A stretch of DNA of 64,000 nucleotides from Chloroflexia bacterium SDU3-3 (lineage in GTDB: Bacteria; Chloroflexota; Chloroflexia; Chloroflexales; Roseiflexaceae): contig WBOU01000002.1 in assembly GCA_009268125.1 (NCBI GenBank), forward strand, positions 434,001 through 498,000, in the 5' to 3' direction. Shown in pieces: positions 44,404 through 52,922 of the stretch. Made by a program: the position numbers and the translations under genes. Position 1 is the first letter of the stretch. Each line of letters begins with the position of its first letter. The notes beneath the pieces were generated by a model. That model saw nothing but the letters and a program-made list of their open reading frames with translations. It had not been told where the DNA came from and searched no databases.

Positions 44404-44670
44404 CGCAATCGCCTTCCGGTGCGCCGCAATCGCCTTCCGGCGTGACGCAATCGGGTTCCGGTGCGATGCAATCGCCTTCCGGCGTGACGCAATTGGGTTC
44501 CGGTGCGACGCAATCGCCTTCCGGTGTGACGCAATCGCCTTCCGGTGTGACGCAATCGCCTTCCGACGTGACGCAATCGCCTTCCGACGTGACGCAATCG
44601 CCTTCCGGCGTGACGCAATCGCCTTCCGGCGTGACGCAATCGCCTTCCGACGTGACGCAATTGGGTTCCG
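44401..44670. repeat. 21-bp minisatellite, 12.9 copies
   Basis: Units start every 21 bp from 44401 to 44653, consensus TGACGCAATCGCCTTCCGGC plus G. Variation is limited to the first few bases (TGAC/CGCC/CGAT/CGAC), CGCC versus GGGT in the middle (3 units) and the last three bases. The 3-base phase keeps frames open: one forward frame reads TQSPSGV heptads and one reverse frame reads repeated K-A-I-A-S-R-R. The first unit supplies the stop codon of the topoisomerase gene. There are no spacers, so it is not a CRISPR array. Confidence 0.95.
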
Positions 44671-44689
44671 CGATGATACACCCTCTTCC

Positions 44690-44872
44690 CACCCGGCCCA
44701 TGCGGCGAAGGTGCCGCTCGTGCATACTGGCCATATGCACGAACACCAGATGCCTGATTTCGGCATAGGAATGCTCCAAATTGGGGGTTTCGAAGGGGGC
44801 AACGCCCCCTCGCGGGGTTCCTAGGGGCTGGCCCCTAGGCGCTGCCCGCGCAGGGCATCCACCCACCGAACA
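44690..44872 (-). repeat. dispersed repeat block, inverted copy of R2
   Basis: Read on the minus strand the block gives GGTGGGTGGATGCCCTGCGC, GGGGCCAGCCCCTAGGAACC, AAACCCCCAATTTGGAGCAT, CATATGGCCAGTATGCACGA and CACCTTCGCCGCATGGGCCG. This is the same order as 24376-24556. No gene lies in it. Confidence 0.75.
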
Positions 44873-44908
44873 CGTACCACCGCCATGGCTGATGGGAAAC
44901 ACTGCGAA

Positions 44909-44976
44909 AAAGTGACACCATGTGAGGGCGATGCCCCCTGGCGGGGTGCCGAGGGGCAGTCCCCTAGGCGCTGCCG
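44909..44976 (-). repeat. dispersed repeat block, inverted copy of R1
   Basis: On the minus strand the block reads GCGCCTAGGGGACTGCCCCT, CCCCGCCAGGGGGCATCGCC and CTCACATGGTGTCACTTTTT. It matches 24200-24281 and keeps the R1-R2 order with a 36-bp spacer instead of about 95 bp. Confidence 0.65.
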
Positions 44977-45085
44977 AAGCTCCAGGCTCTATGCGTTCTG
45001 TCTGCGCTCTTTCCGCCTTTTGGCATCTTGGGGCAAATCGGTTTTTTGAACCTTCGGGTCTGTGTGCTACCTAGGGTCTCGTGCT

Positions 45086-45111
45086 CCTTGGTGTCTTGGC
45101 GTCTTGGTGGT
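45086..45111. repeat. 26-bp dispersed repeat, inverted relative of 1472-1497
   Basis: CCTTGGTGTCTTGGCGTCTT then GGTGGT matches the reverse complement of 1472-1497 at 25 of 26 positions. It lies about 55 bp upstream of the helicase start. Confidence 0.8.
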
Positions 45112-45150
45112 AAAACGACCTTCGCGCCCTCGTGGTGTGGCCATTGGTCG

Positions 45151-45159
45151 TGCTACAAT
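45151..45159 (+). promoter_or_regulatory. extended -10 implying a leaderless helicase mRNA
   Basis: TGCTACAAT is a TGn-extended -10 only 6 bp before the ATG at 45166. Transcription would start at or next to the start codon, and no ribosome binding site is present. Confidence 0.5.
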
Positions 45160-45165
45160 GCCGCC

Positions 45166-47757
45166 ATGTCAATCGATTTTGTCCAACTGCTCCGCCAGAT
45201 CCCCGGCTACCAGAGCCAGATCGCCCACGTCGAGCCGCTGCCCGCCAAAGAGGCGCGGCTGGCCGACCCTGCCCAGCCGCTTGCGCCCGCCCTGGCGGCG
45301 GCGCTAGCCGAGCGCGGCGTGGCGCGGCTCTACGCCCACCAGGCCGCCGCGCTGGATGCGGCGCGGGCGGGCGGCCATATCGGCGTGGTCACCGCCACCG
45401 CCAGCGGCAAGACGCTGTGCTACCAGCTGCCCTCCGTCGAGTCCATCCTAGCCGACCCGCAGAGCCGCGCCCTGCTGCTGTTCCCCACCAAGGCGCTGGC
45501 CCACGACCAGATGCGCTCGCTGGGCGGCCTGCTGGATGCGCTGGCCCGCCACGGCGCGCCGCCCATCCACGCCGCCGCGCTGGATGGCGACACGCCCTAC
45601 CGCGAGCGCGACCGGCTGCGCGCCCAGGCCCAGATCATCCTCTCCAACCCCGACATGCTACACCGCACGCTGCTGCCCGACCACCAGCGCTGGGCTGCGC
45701 TGCTGGCCAACCTGCGCTACATCGTGATCGACGAGGCCCACATCTACCGTGGGGTGTTCGGCACGCACGTGGGCCTGGTGCTGCGGCGGCTGCGCCGCGT
45801 GTGCGCCCACTACGGCAGCGCGCCGCAGTTTATCTGCTGCTCGGCCACTAGCGCCAACCCGCAGGAGCACCTGGCCGCGCTGGTGGGCGACCCCGTGCGC
45901 GTGATCGACGGCGACGGCGCGCCGCAGGGCGTGCGCTCGTTCGTGTTTTGGAACCCGCCCCTGGCCGAGGACCGCAGCCGCCAGCGCGGCCTGGGGCGCA
46001 GGAGCGCCGAGGAGAGCGGCAGGCGGCGATCCACCAATGTGGAGACCGCCAGCCTGCTGGCCCACCTGTCGCGCAGCGCGGTGAAGACGCTGGCCTTCGC
46101 CCGCAGCAGGCGCGGGGCCGAGCTGGTGCTGCGCTACACCCGCGAGGCGCTGGCGGGCCGCGCCGGGGCCTACGCCCGCCCGGCGGCGGACGAGAACCCG
46201 CAGGTGGCCGCCTACCGCGCGGGCTACACCCCCGAGCAGCGCCGCGAGCTAGAGCTGGCCTTCCAGAGCGGTGAGCTGCGCGGCATGGTCAGCACCAACG
46301 CGCTGGAGCTAGGTGTGGACATCGGCGGGGTGGATGCGGTGGTGATGGGCGGCTTCCCCGGCAGCGTGGCCAGCACGTGGCAGCAGGCGGGCCGCGCCGG
46401 GCGCAGCAAGGGCCATGCCCTGGCCGTGCTGGTGGGCCAGGATGACCCGCTTGACCAGTTCTACATGCGCCACCCCGAGCAGTTTTTCGCCCGCTCGCAC
46501 GAGCACGCCCGCGTGGCGCTCGACAACCCCTTCATCCTGCGCGACCAGCTGCGCTGCGCCGCCGCCGAGCTGCCCCTGCACGACGCCGACGCGCTGTGGT
46601 TCGGCCCGACCTACCCGCAGATGCGCGACTACCTGCTGCGCCACGGCCAGCTGCGCGCGCTGGAGGATGGCCGCGCGATCTGCGCCGAGAAGCCCGCAGC
46701 CGAGGTCAACATCCGTTCGGCGGACGGCGACCCGATCGCGCTGAAGGACAGCGAGACGGGCCGCACCATCGAGCAGGTCTCGGCCACCCGCGCGCCCTTC
46801 GAGGTCTACCCCGGCGCGGTCTACCTGCACCAGGGCGATTCGTACCTGGTGAGCGAGCTGAACGAGCGCGCCGCGCTGGCCCGCCGCACCGAGGCCGACT
46901 ACTTCACCCAGACGATCGAGGAGACCGAGATCGCCGTCGAGCGCGTGCGCGAGCAGCGACAGCTGGGGCCATCCACGCTCTGCCTGGGCGTGGTGCAGGT
47001 CACGCGCCGCGTCACCGGCTACCGCCGCAAGAAGCTCTATAGCGACGAGGTGATCTCGGAGCACGACCTGAACCTGCCGCCGCTCTCGTTTCGCACCGTG
47101 GCGGTGTGGTGGACGGTGCCGCGCGAGCTGGTGCGCAGGCTGGATGCCGAGTGCGACGAGCCGCTGGACGCCCTGCACGCCATGGAGCACGCCTGCATCG
47201 GCATGCTGCCCCTGCTGGCCCAGTGCGATAGGGCCGACATCGGCGGCCTCTCCACCGACGATCACCCCGACACCAAGCAGGCCACCATCTTCGTGTACGA
47301 CGGCGTGCCGGGCGGCGTGGGCATCGCCCAGGTGGGCTACGAGCAGGCCGAGGAGTGGTGGAAGCAGACCCGCGCCCTGCTGGTCGAGTGCCCCTGCGCC
47401 GACGGCTGCCCGGCCTGCATCCAGTCGCCCAAGTGCGGCAACGGCAACCAGCACCTCTCCAAGCCGGGCGCGGCGGCGCTGGCCTCGCTGCTGCTGGATG
47501 TGCCCGTGCCCGCGCGGCGCGGCCTGGGCGACCCGGCCAGCGCCAGCCCAGCCGCCCCCGGCAGCGCGCGCGCCCTAGTGTTCGAGCTGCGCGACCGGCT
47601 GGCCAAGGCCCGCGCCACCCCCAAAGGGCCGCGCCAGGCCGCCCTGCTGGTGGCCCTGCGCTACCGCATCTCCACCGAGCGCACCGGCGCGCTCGACCTC
47701 GCCTCGCGCGCCGCCCTCGACCAGATCGAGGCCGAGATCGCCAAGCTGGCCCCCTAG
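45166..47757 (+). CDS. DEAD/DEAH-box helicase with C-terminal zinc domain (YprA-like)
   Basis: The 863-residue SF2 helicase has motif I TATASGKT (76-83), motif Ia LFPTKALAHDQ, motif II VIDEAHIYRG (DEAH), motif III CSATSANP, motif V NALELGVDIGGVDAVVMGG and motif VI QQAGRAGRSKG. The C-terminal half carries the MrfA/YprA-type zinc module in ECPCADGCPACIQSPKCGNGN (four clustered Cys) and the CIGMLPLLAQCDRADIGGLS stretch. Relatives unwind DNA 3' to 5' and take part in repair of bulky or mitomycin-type lesions. The MrfB nuclease partner is not next door. The likely start has no ribosome binding site but a -10 element at 6 bp, suggesting a leaderless transcript. Confidence 0.92.
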   Translation: MSIDFVQLLRQIPGYQSQIAHVEPLPAKEARLADPAQPLAPALAAALAERGVARLYAHQAAALDAARAGGHIGVVTATASGKTLCYQLPSVESILADPQSRALLLFPTKALAHDQMRSLGGLLDALARHGAPPIHAAALDGDTPYRERDRLRAQAQIILSNPDMLHRTLLPDHQRWAALLANLRYIVIDEAHIYRGVFGTHVGLVLRRLRRVCAHYGSAPQFICCSATSANPQEHLAALVGDPVRVIDGDGAPQGVRSFVFWNPPLAEDRSRQRGLGRRSAEESGRRRSTNVETASLLAHLSRSAVKTLAFARSRRGAELVLRYTREALAGRAGAYARPAADENPQVAAYRAGYTPEQRRELELAFQSGELRGMVSTNALELGVDIGGVDAVVMGGFPGSVASTWQQAGRAGRSKGHALAVLVGQDDPLDQFYMRHPEQFFARSHEHARVALDNPFILRDQLRCAAAELPLHDADALWFGPTYPQMRDYLLRHGQLRALEDGRAICAEKPAAEVNIRSADGDPIALKDSETGRTIEQVSATRAPFEVYPGAVYLHQGDSYLVSELNERAALARRTEADYFTQTIEETEIAVERVREQRQLGPSTLCLGVVQVTRRVTGYRRKKLYSDEVISEHDLNLPPLSFRTVAVWWTVPRELVRRLDAECDEPLDALHAMEHACIGMLPLLAQCDRADIGGLSTDDHPDTKQATIFVYDGVPGGVGIAQVGYEQAEEWWKQTRALLVECPCADGCPACIQSPKCGNGNQHLSKPGAAALASLLLDVPVPARRGLGDPASASPAAPGSARALVFELRDRLAKARATPKGPRQAALLVALRYRISTERTGALDLASRAALDQIEAEIAKLAP

Positions 47758-47791
47758 CCCGCTGGCGAGCGCTTGCCCCCACGACATTGGC

Positions 47792-47850
47792 ACCATACAA
47801 GTGATGCAGATTGGCTCTTAACACGGGTCCAATCTGCATGTAGTATGGGT
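47792..47850. repeat. long imperfect inverted repeat
   Basis: ACCATAC and ATGCAGATTGG (47792-47814) are complementary to CCAATCTGCAT and GTATGGGT (47829-47850), around a 14-nt centre. No T-run follows, so it may be a cruciform or element remnant rather than a terminator. It lies between the helicase stop and the epimerase start. Confidence 0.6.
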
Positions 47851-47894
47851 GCGAAGGATTGATTGGCGGCAGCCGCAAGCGAGGCAGGGGGCAG

Positions 47895-48647
47895 ATGAGC
47901 ACACGGATCTTTGTCGCGGGGGCCACCGGCGCGGTGGGGCGGGTAGTCTGCCAGATCTTGGCCGCCGAGGGCTACGAGGTATTTGGCATGACCCGCCGCC
48001 GCGAGCGGGCCGCTCAGCTTGAGTCGCTCCAGGTGCACCCGGCTATCGCCGATGTCTACGACGCCCCGCAGCTGTCCAGCCTGCTCGCCTCCATCCGCCC
48101 GACCGTGATCATCCACCAGCTGACCGATCTGCCCTTCGGCCTGCCAGCCGCGCAGATGGAGGCTGCCCGCGCCCGCAACGCAAAGATCCGCGATGTCGGC
48201 ACGCGCAACCTCATCCTCGGCTGCCGTGGCCTCGCGGTGCGCCGCTTTATCGCGCAGAGCATCGCCTTTGCCTACCAGCCCGGCCCGCAGCCCTACGACG
48301 AGCAGGCCCCGCTGGCCTCGCCAGCCCTGCGCGACTTCGAGCGCCAGGTGCTGGGGGGCGACTTCGCGGGGGTGGTGCTGCGCTACGGGCGCTTCTACGG
48401 CCCAGCGACGGGCGTCGAGGCCCTCGCGCCGCCCTGCGTGGTGCACGTGGATGCGGCGGCGCACGCGGCGGCGCTGGCGGTGGCGCGCGGCGGCGCTGGC
48501 GTCTACAACGTGGTCGAGGACGCGCTGGAGGTGACGAGCCAGCGGGCTATCGCCGAGCTGGGATGGAACCCGCAGTTCCGCATGGCGGGCCAGCCGAGCG
48601 CTGGCGAGCCGATCGGGCCAGTGTCAAGAGAGCGAGGGAGAACATGA
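47895..48647 (+). CDS. NAD(P)-dependent epimerase/dehydratase family protein
   Basis: The ATG at 47895 follows AGGGGGCAG; 250 residues. The Rossmann glycine motif is IFVAGATGAVGRVVCQILAAEGYEVFGMTRR (residues 5-35), followed by a DVYDAPQL acidic loop and IIHQLTDLPFG. FIAQSIAFAYQPG corresponds to the active-site region, where the usual YxxxK is not evident, and VVLRYGRFYGPATG is the typical epimerase motif. It is an atypical extended-SDR-like reductase or isomerase of unknown substrate. It overlaps the following DinB gene by ATGA. Confidence 0.8.
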   Translation: MSTRIFVAGATGAVGRVVCQILAAEGYEVFGMTRRRERAAQLESLQVHPAIADVYDAPQLSSLLASIRPTVIIHQLTDLPFGLPAAQMEAARARNAKIRDVGTRNLILGCRGLAVRRFIAQSIAFAYQPGPQPYDEQAPLASPALRDFERQVLGGDFAGVVLRYGRFYGPATGVEALAPPCVVHVDAAAHAAALAVARGGAGVYNVVEDALEVTSQRAIAELGWNPQFRMAGQPSAGEPIGPVSRERGRT

Positions 48648-49123
48648 CCCTACAGGAACGATTGTACGAGCAGATCGACCGGCTGCGCATCTTCCCCAAC
48701 GAGCTGGCGCTGCTGGTGGGAAAGCTGACGCCCGCGCAGCTTGGCACGCCCTACCTGGCGGGCGAGTGGACGGTGGCGCAGAACGTCCACCACCTAGCCG
48801 ACTCGCACATGCACAGCTACACCCGCTGCAAGTTCGCGCTGGCCGAGGAGAACCCGACGATCAAGCCCTACGACCAGGATGTGTGGGCGGCGCTGCCCGA
48901 CGCGTCGGATGTCGACCTCGCGCCATCCATGGCGCTGCTGCGCGGCCTGCACACGCGCTGGGCCGATTTCTTCGCGGCGCTGCCCGAGGCCGCCTGGGCG
49001 CGCACGATCTTCCACCCCGAGCGCGGCACCGTGACCCTGGGCCAGCTGCTCGATGACTATGTGGCGCACGGCCAGGGCCATATCGACCAGATCGCGCGCA
49101 CGCTGGCCGCCGCGCAGGAGTGA
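48644..49123 (+). CDS. DinB-family protein
   Basis: The 159-residue four-helix-bundle protein carries the DinB metal-site histidines in EWTVAQNVHHLADSHMHSYTRCKFAL (about 41-66) and YVAHGQGHIDQIARTL (about 139-154). Members are thiol-dependent metalloenzymes or uncharacterised stress proteins. Its start overlaps the epimerase stop (ATGA), so it is translationally coupled. The next gene is a close tandem paralogue. Confidence 0.88.
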   Translation: MTLQERLYEQIDRLRIFPNELALLVGKLTPAQLGTPYLAGEWTVAQNVHHLADSHMHSYTRCKFALAEENPTIKPYDQDVWAALPDASDVDLAPSMALLRGLHTRWADFFAALPEAAWARTIFHPERGTVTLGQLLDDYVAHGQGHIDQIARTLAAAQE

Positions 49124-49133
49124 GGGAGCACCC

Positions 49134-49598
49134 ATGAGCATACACGAACAGATCGAGCTGCTGCGCCGCTTCCCCGCCGAGCTGGCGGCCCTGGTCGAGC
49201 ACCTGACGCCCGAGCAGCTTGGCACGCCCTACCTGGCAGGTGAGTGGACGGTGGCGCAGAACGTCCACCACCTGGCCGACGCGCATATGCACGCCTACCT
49301 GCGCTGCAAGTTCGCCGTCACCCAGGAGAACCCGACGGTCAAGCCCTTCGACCAGGATGCGTGGGCCGCCCAGCCCGACGCCGCCGAGCTGGACATAACG
49401 CCATCAATGGCGCTGCTGCGCGGCCTGCACGTGCGCATGACCAGCTTCTTCGCCAGCCTGCCCGACGAGGCCTGGCAGCGCCCGTTCTACCACCCCGAGC
49501 GCGGCCCGATGGTGGTGAGCGACATGCTCGCCAGCGTCGCCGCCCACTGTGTGGCCCACACCGACCAGATCACGCGCACGTTGGCTGCGGCCAAGTAG
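49134..49598 (+). CDS. DinB-family protein, tandem paralogue
   Basis: The 154-residue protein is strongly similar to the preceding one (shared LTPEQLGTPYLAGEWTVAQNVHHLAD, RCKFAVTQENPTVKPFDQDAWAAQPDA and the C-terminal AAHCVAHTDQITRTLAAAK with the second His pair). This indicates a recent tandem duplication. The C-terminal half differs more (RMTSFFASLPDEAWQRPFYHPERGPMVVSDML). GAGGGAG precedes the ATG, 10 bp after the previous stop. Confidence 0.88.
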   Translation: MSIHEQIELLRRFPAELAALVEHLTPEQLGTPYLAGEWTVAQNVHHLADAHMHAYLRCKFAVTQENPTVKPFDQDAWAAQPDAAELDITPSMALLRGLHVRMTSFFASLPDEAWQRPFYHPERGPMVVSDMLASVAAHCVAHTDQITRTLAAAK

Positions 49599-49618
49599 CT
49601 AGAGAGAGAGCACCAACC

Positions 49619-50182
49619 ATGGCAAAAGACTACGCCGCCCAGCCCTACGCCGAGGTGCGCCGCCGCGACCGCGCCGTGGCCGACGAGGCCTGGATCGCCG
49701 AGATGGTAGCCGCTGCGCCGGTGGGCGTGCTGGCCACCGTGCACGACGGCCAGCCCTTTATCAACAGCAACATCTTCGCCTACGACGCCGAGCGCCACTG
49801 CCTATACATGCACACCGCCCAGGTGGGCCGCACCCGCGCCAATGTCGAGGCCGAGGCCCGCGTGTGCTTCAGCGTGTTCAGCATGGGGCGGCTGCTGCCC
49901 GCCGAGAACGCGCTGAACATGAGCGTGGAGTACACCGGCGTGGTGGCCTTCGGCAGGGCCAGCATTGTGGAGGATGAGGCCGAGGCCCGGCACGGTCTCC
50001 AGCTGCTGCTGGACAAGTACTTCACCCACCTGCGCCCTGGTGAGGACTACCGCGCCATCACCGAGGATGAGCTGAAGCGCACTGCGGTGTACCGCATCCG
50101 CATCGAGGCCTGGAGCGGCAAGCAGAAGCGCGTGGCCGACGATTTCCCCGGCGCCTTCCTCTACCCGCCCCCGCAGCGCTAG
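49619..50182 (+). CDS. pyridoxamine 5'-phosphate oxidase-family flavin protein
   Basis: The 187-residue protein has the PPOX split-barrel: VAAAPVGVLATVHDGQPFINSNIFAYDAERHCLYMHTAQVGRTRANVEAEARVCFSVF (about 30-86), then EYTGVVAFGRASIVED and a C-terminal AVYRIRIEAWSGKQKRVADDFPGAF. Relatives bind FMN or F420 and act on small molecules or as nitroimidazole-type reductases. The start follows AGAGAGAGAG. It may form one transcript with the two DinB genes. Confidence 0.88.
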   Translation: MAKDYAAQPYAEVRRRDRAVADEAWIAEMVAAAPVGVLATVHDGQPFINSNIFAYDAERHCLYMHTAQVGRTRANVEAEARVCFSVFSMGRLLPAENALNMSVEYTGVVAFGRASIVEDEAEARHGLQLLLDKYFTHLRPGEDYRAITEDELKRTAVYRIRIEAWSGKQKRVADDFPGAFLYPPPQR

Positions 50183-50358
50183 CGGTTGCCCTGGCGCGGC
50201 GGATCGAGCGCCGCGCCACTGCCTGCATGAAAGATAAGTGGAAATATACAACTAAAGTCGCTTGCAGTTCGTGATCTTTCACGATTGACATGCCCCGACG
50301 CGGATGGCTACACTACAGAGAAGCGGTCTTTTCCGCCCACTGATAATAGCCGCAACGC

Positions 50359-50381
50359 CGCCCCGCGCACGCCGCGGGGCG
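50359..50381 (+). terminator. GC-rich hairpin upstream of the ATP-grasp gene
   Basis: CGCCCCGCG pairs with CGCGGGGCG around the loop CACGC. With no T-run (GCTTGTGTAT follows) it could be a weak terminator or a 5' leader structure 27 bp before the TTG start. Confidence 0.5.
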
Positions 50382-50407
50382 CTTGTGTATCAAGGTCAGG
50401 TGAACCA

Positions 50408-51880
50408 TTGTCAGCAAGCCAGAAAGAAACGGCGCATGCCTCGAACACGTCGTTCGACGCCTACCAGCTGGATGTGGCGTACGACGAGATGTTCGCAACA
50501 GAGCAGCAGGTTCGCCCGCACTACCAGTCGATCTATGAGCGCCTGAACGACATGACCGCCGACGAGCTGGACCGCCGCCAGCAGGCCGCCAACCTGGCCT
50601 TTCTCAGCCAGGGCATCACCTTCACCGTCTACGGGCGCGACGAGGGCACCGAGCGGGTCTTCCCCTACGACCTGCTGCCGCGCATCATCCCCGCCCACGA
50701 GTGGGCCACCATCGAGAAGGGCCTGACCCAGCGCATCACCGCGCTCAACATGTTCCTGCGCGACATCTACCACGAGGGCAAGATCCTGGCTGACAAGGTC
50801 ATCCCGCGCTCGCTGGTCTACAGCTGCCGCCACTACCGGCGCGAGATGCGCGGCGTGCACGTGCCGCGCAACATCTACGTCTCGGTGGTGGGCACCGACC
50901 TCATCCGGCTGGAGGATGGCAGCTTCGCCGTGCTGGAGGACAACCTGCGCGTGCCCAGCGGCGTCTCGTACATGCTGGCCAACCGCTCGGTGATGAAGAA
51001 GGTCTTCCCCAACCTGTTCGGCAGCTACGGCGTGCGCTCGGTCGACCAGTACGGCCAGGCGCTGCTCTCCACGCTGCGCGCGCTGGCCCCGGCGGGTCGG
51101 CCCGACCCTAATATCGTGCTGCTCACCCCCGGCGTCTACAACTCGGCCTACTTCGAGCACACCTACCTGGCCCGCCAGATGGGCATCGAGCTGGTGGAGG
51201 GGCGCGACCTGCTGGTGCACGACAATGTGGTGTACACCCGCACCACCGGCGGCCTCAAGCGCGTGGATGTGATCTACCGCCGCGTGGACGACGACTTCCT
51301 CGACCCGCTGGCCTTCCGCCCCGACTCGATGCTGGGCGTGGCTGGGCTGATCAACGCCTACCGGGCCGGGAATGTGGCCCTGGCCAACGCGGTGGGCACC
51401 GGCATCGCCGACGACAAGGCGATCTACGCCTACGTGCCGCGGATCATCCGCTACTACCTGGGCGAGGAGCCGATCATCAACAATGTGGAGACCTACCTGC
51501 TGGATGATGAGAAGGAGCGGCGCTACGTGCTGGAGAACCTGGACAAGCTGGTGGTGAAGGCCGTGGGCGAGTCGGGCGGCTATGGCATGCTGATCGGCCC
51601 GCACAGCACCGCCGCCGAGCGCGAGGAGTTCCGCGCCCGCATCATCGCCGAGCCGCGCAACTACATCGCCCAGCCCACCCTGGCGCTCTCGCAGGCCCCC
51701 TGCTTTGTGGAGGGCAACTTCGAGCCGCGCCACATCGACCTGCGGCCCTACATCCTCTACGGCGATCAGGTGACGATCGTGCCCGGCGGCCTGACCCGCG
51801 TGGCGCTCAAGCGCGGCTCGCTGGTGGTCAACTCCTCGCAGGGCGGCGGCAGCAAAGATACCTGGGTGCTGTATGAATAG
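50408..51880 (+). CDS. circularly permuted ATP-grasp protein
   Basis: A TTG start at 50408 is preferred because AGGTGA lies 5 bp upstream; 490 residues. The protein matches the circularly permuted ATP-grasp family (former DUF404/DUF407): [133 protein letters not shown] (ATP-grasp glycine loop) and [26 protein letters not shown]. It is predicted to form amide bonds to a peptide or small-molecule acceptor. It is followed at 30 bp by an alpha-E gene and then a transglutaminase gene, the conserved trio for this family. Confidence 0.9.
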   Translation: MSASQKETAHASNTSFDAYQLDVAYDEMFATEQQVRPHYQSIYERLNDMTADELDRRQQAANLAFLSQGITFTVYGRDEGTERVFPYDLLPRIIPAHEWATIEKGLTQRITALNMFLRDIYHEGKILADKVIPRSLVYSCRHYRREMRGVHVPRNIYVSVVGTDLIRLEDGSFAVLEDNLRVPSGVSYMLANRSVMKKVFPNLFGSYGVRSVDQYGQALLSTLRALAPAGRPDPNIVLLTPGVYNSAYFEHTYLARQMGIELVEGRDLLVHDNVVYTRTTGGLKRVDVIYRRVDDDFLDPLAFRPDSMLGVAGLINAYRAGNVALANAVGTGIADDKAIYAYVPRIIRYYLGEEPIINNVETYLLDDEKERRYVLENLDKLVVKAVGESGGYGMLIGPHSTAAEREEFRARIIAEPRNYIAQPTLALSQAPCFVEGNFEPRHIDLRPYILYGDQVTIVPGGLTRVALKRGSLVVNSSQGGGSKDTWVLYE

Positions 51881-51910
51881 CCAGACCCATGCAATTGGAA
51901 AGGCGCGCGT

Positions 51911-52867
51911 ATGCTGAGCCGTGTGGCCGATAACCTCTACTGGATGAGCCGCTACCTAGAGCGGGCCGAGCACACTGCCCGCCTGATGGATGTGAACTTC
52001 ACGCAGTCGCTCGATCAGACCCCCGAGGCCCGCGACCGGCGCTGGGAGCGCGTGCTGGCCAGCCTGAACGCCACGGTGCGCGGGGCCGATCTCTACGGCA
52101 TCGTCGAAGGGCTGGCCTTCGAGCCCGGCAACACCAGCTCGATCGCGGCCTGCATCGCCCAGGCCCGCGAGAACGCCCGCCAGGTGCGCGAGCAGATCAG
52201 CACCGAGATGTACGAGCAGATCAACCGCCTGTACTTCCAGGTGCGCAACACCAACCGCTCGGCGTTCTGGGATGACGAGCCGCACAGCTTCTTCAAGCTG
52301 GTGCGCGAGGGCGCTCACCTGTTCCAGGGCATCACCGACAGCACCATGAGCTACGACGAGCGCTGGCACTTCATCCAGGTGGGCCGCTTCCTTGAGCGCG
52401 CCAACAACACCTCGGCGCTGCTCAGCACCCAGTTCACCGTGCTGCGCGAGAACGAGGTGGCCCAGCCCGTGATGGAGTACCACTACCTCGACTTCGTGGG
52501 GCTGCTGAAGTCGTGCACTGCGTTTGAGGCCTACTGCAAGGCCTACACCGCCGACATCCAGCCCGAGCGTGTGGCCGAGTTCCTGCTGCTCAACCCCGAC
52601 TTCCCGCGCTCAGTGTGCTTCGCCGCCGAGGTCATCCAGAACTCGCTGAGCGCGATCGGGCGCAGCACCGGCCAGCGCCACGCGGGCCGCGCCCAGCGCC
52701 TGGCCGGTCGGCTGCGCGCCGCGCTCGACTACGGCCAGGTCGATGAGATCATGGCCGACGATCTGCACTCGTACCTGGCGTCCATCCAGCGCCAGTGCGG
52801 CCAGATCCACGACTCGGTCTACCAGACCTATATCACCTACCCGGCAGATATCGCGCTGGCTTCCTAG
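51911..52867 (+). CDS. alpha-E domain protein
   Basis: The 318-residue, all-helical protein matches the alpha-E family (former DUF403): MLSRVADNLYWMSRYLERAEHTARLMDVNF at the N-terminus with the conserved NLYWMSRYLERAE, HFIQVGRFLERANNTSALLSTQF at about 157-179, and NPDFPRSVCFAAEVIQNSL near 240. Its function is unknown; it always accompanies the permuted ATP-grasp protein and may be its acceptor-binding partner. GAAAGG precedes the ATG. Confidence 0.92.
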   Translation: MLSRVADNLYWMSRYLERAEHTARLMDVNFTQSLDQTPEARDRRWERVLASLNATVRGADLYGIVEGLAFEPGNTSSIAACIAQARENARQVREQISTEMYEQINRLYFQVRNTNRSAFWDDEPHSFFKLVREGAHLFQGITDSTMSYDERWHFIQVGRFLERANNTSALLSTQFTVLRENEVAQPVMEYHYLDFVGLLKSCTAFEAYCKAYTADIQPERVAEFLLLNPDFPRSVCFAAEVIQNSLSAIGRSTGQRHAGRAQRLAGRLRAALDYGQVDEIMADDLHSYLASIQRQCGQIHDSVYQTYITYPADIALAS

Positions 52868-52922
52868 CGCGGCGTAGCAGCGGCGGCGCGGGGCGACCCG
52901 GGCCGCCGCGATCAGGGCACCT

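Noticed and set aside
44401-44670. Possible CRISPR array
   Set aside because: The 21-bp units are contiguous with no spacers, and no cas gene is present.
44400-44768. Forward frame coding TQSPSGV heptads
   Set aside because: It is open only because the repeat period is a multiple of three; the rest of the frame runs into a dispersed repeat. Kept as a question in the findings, not as a gene.
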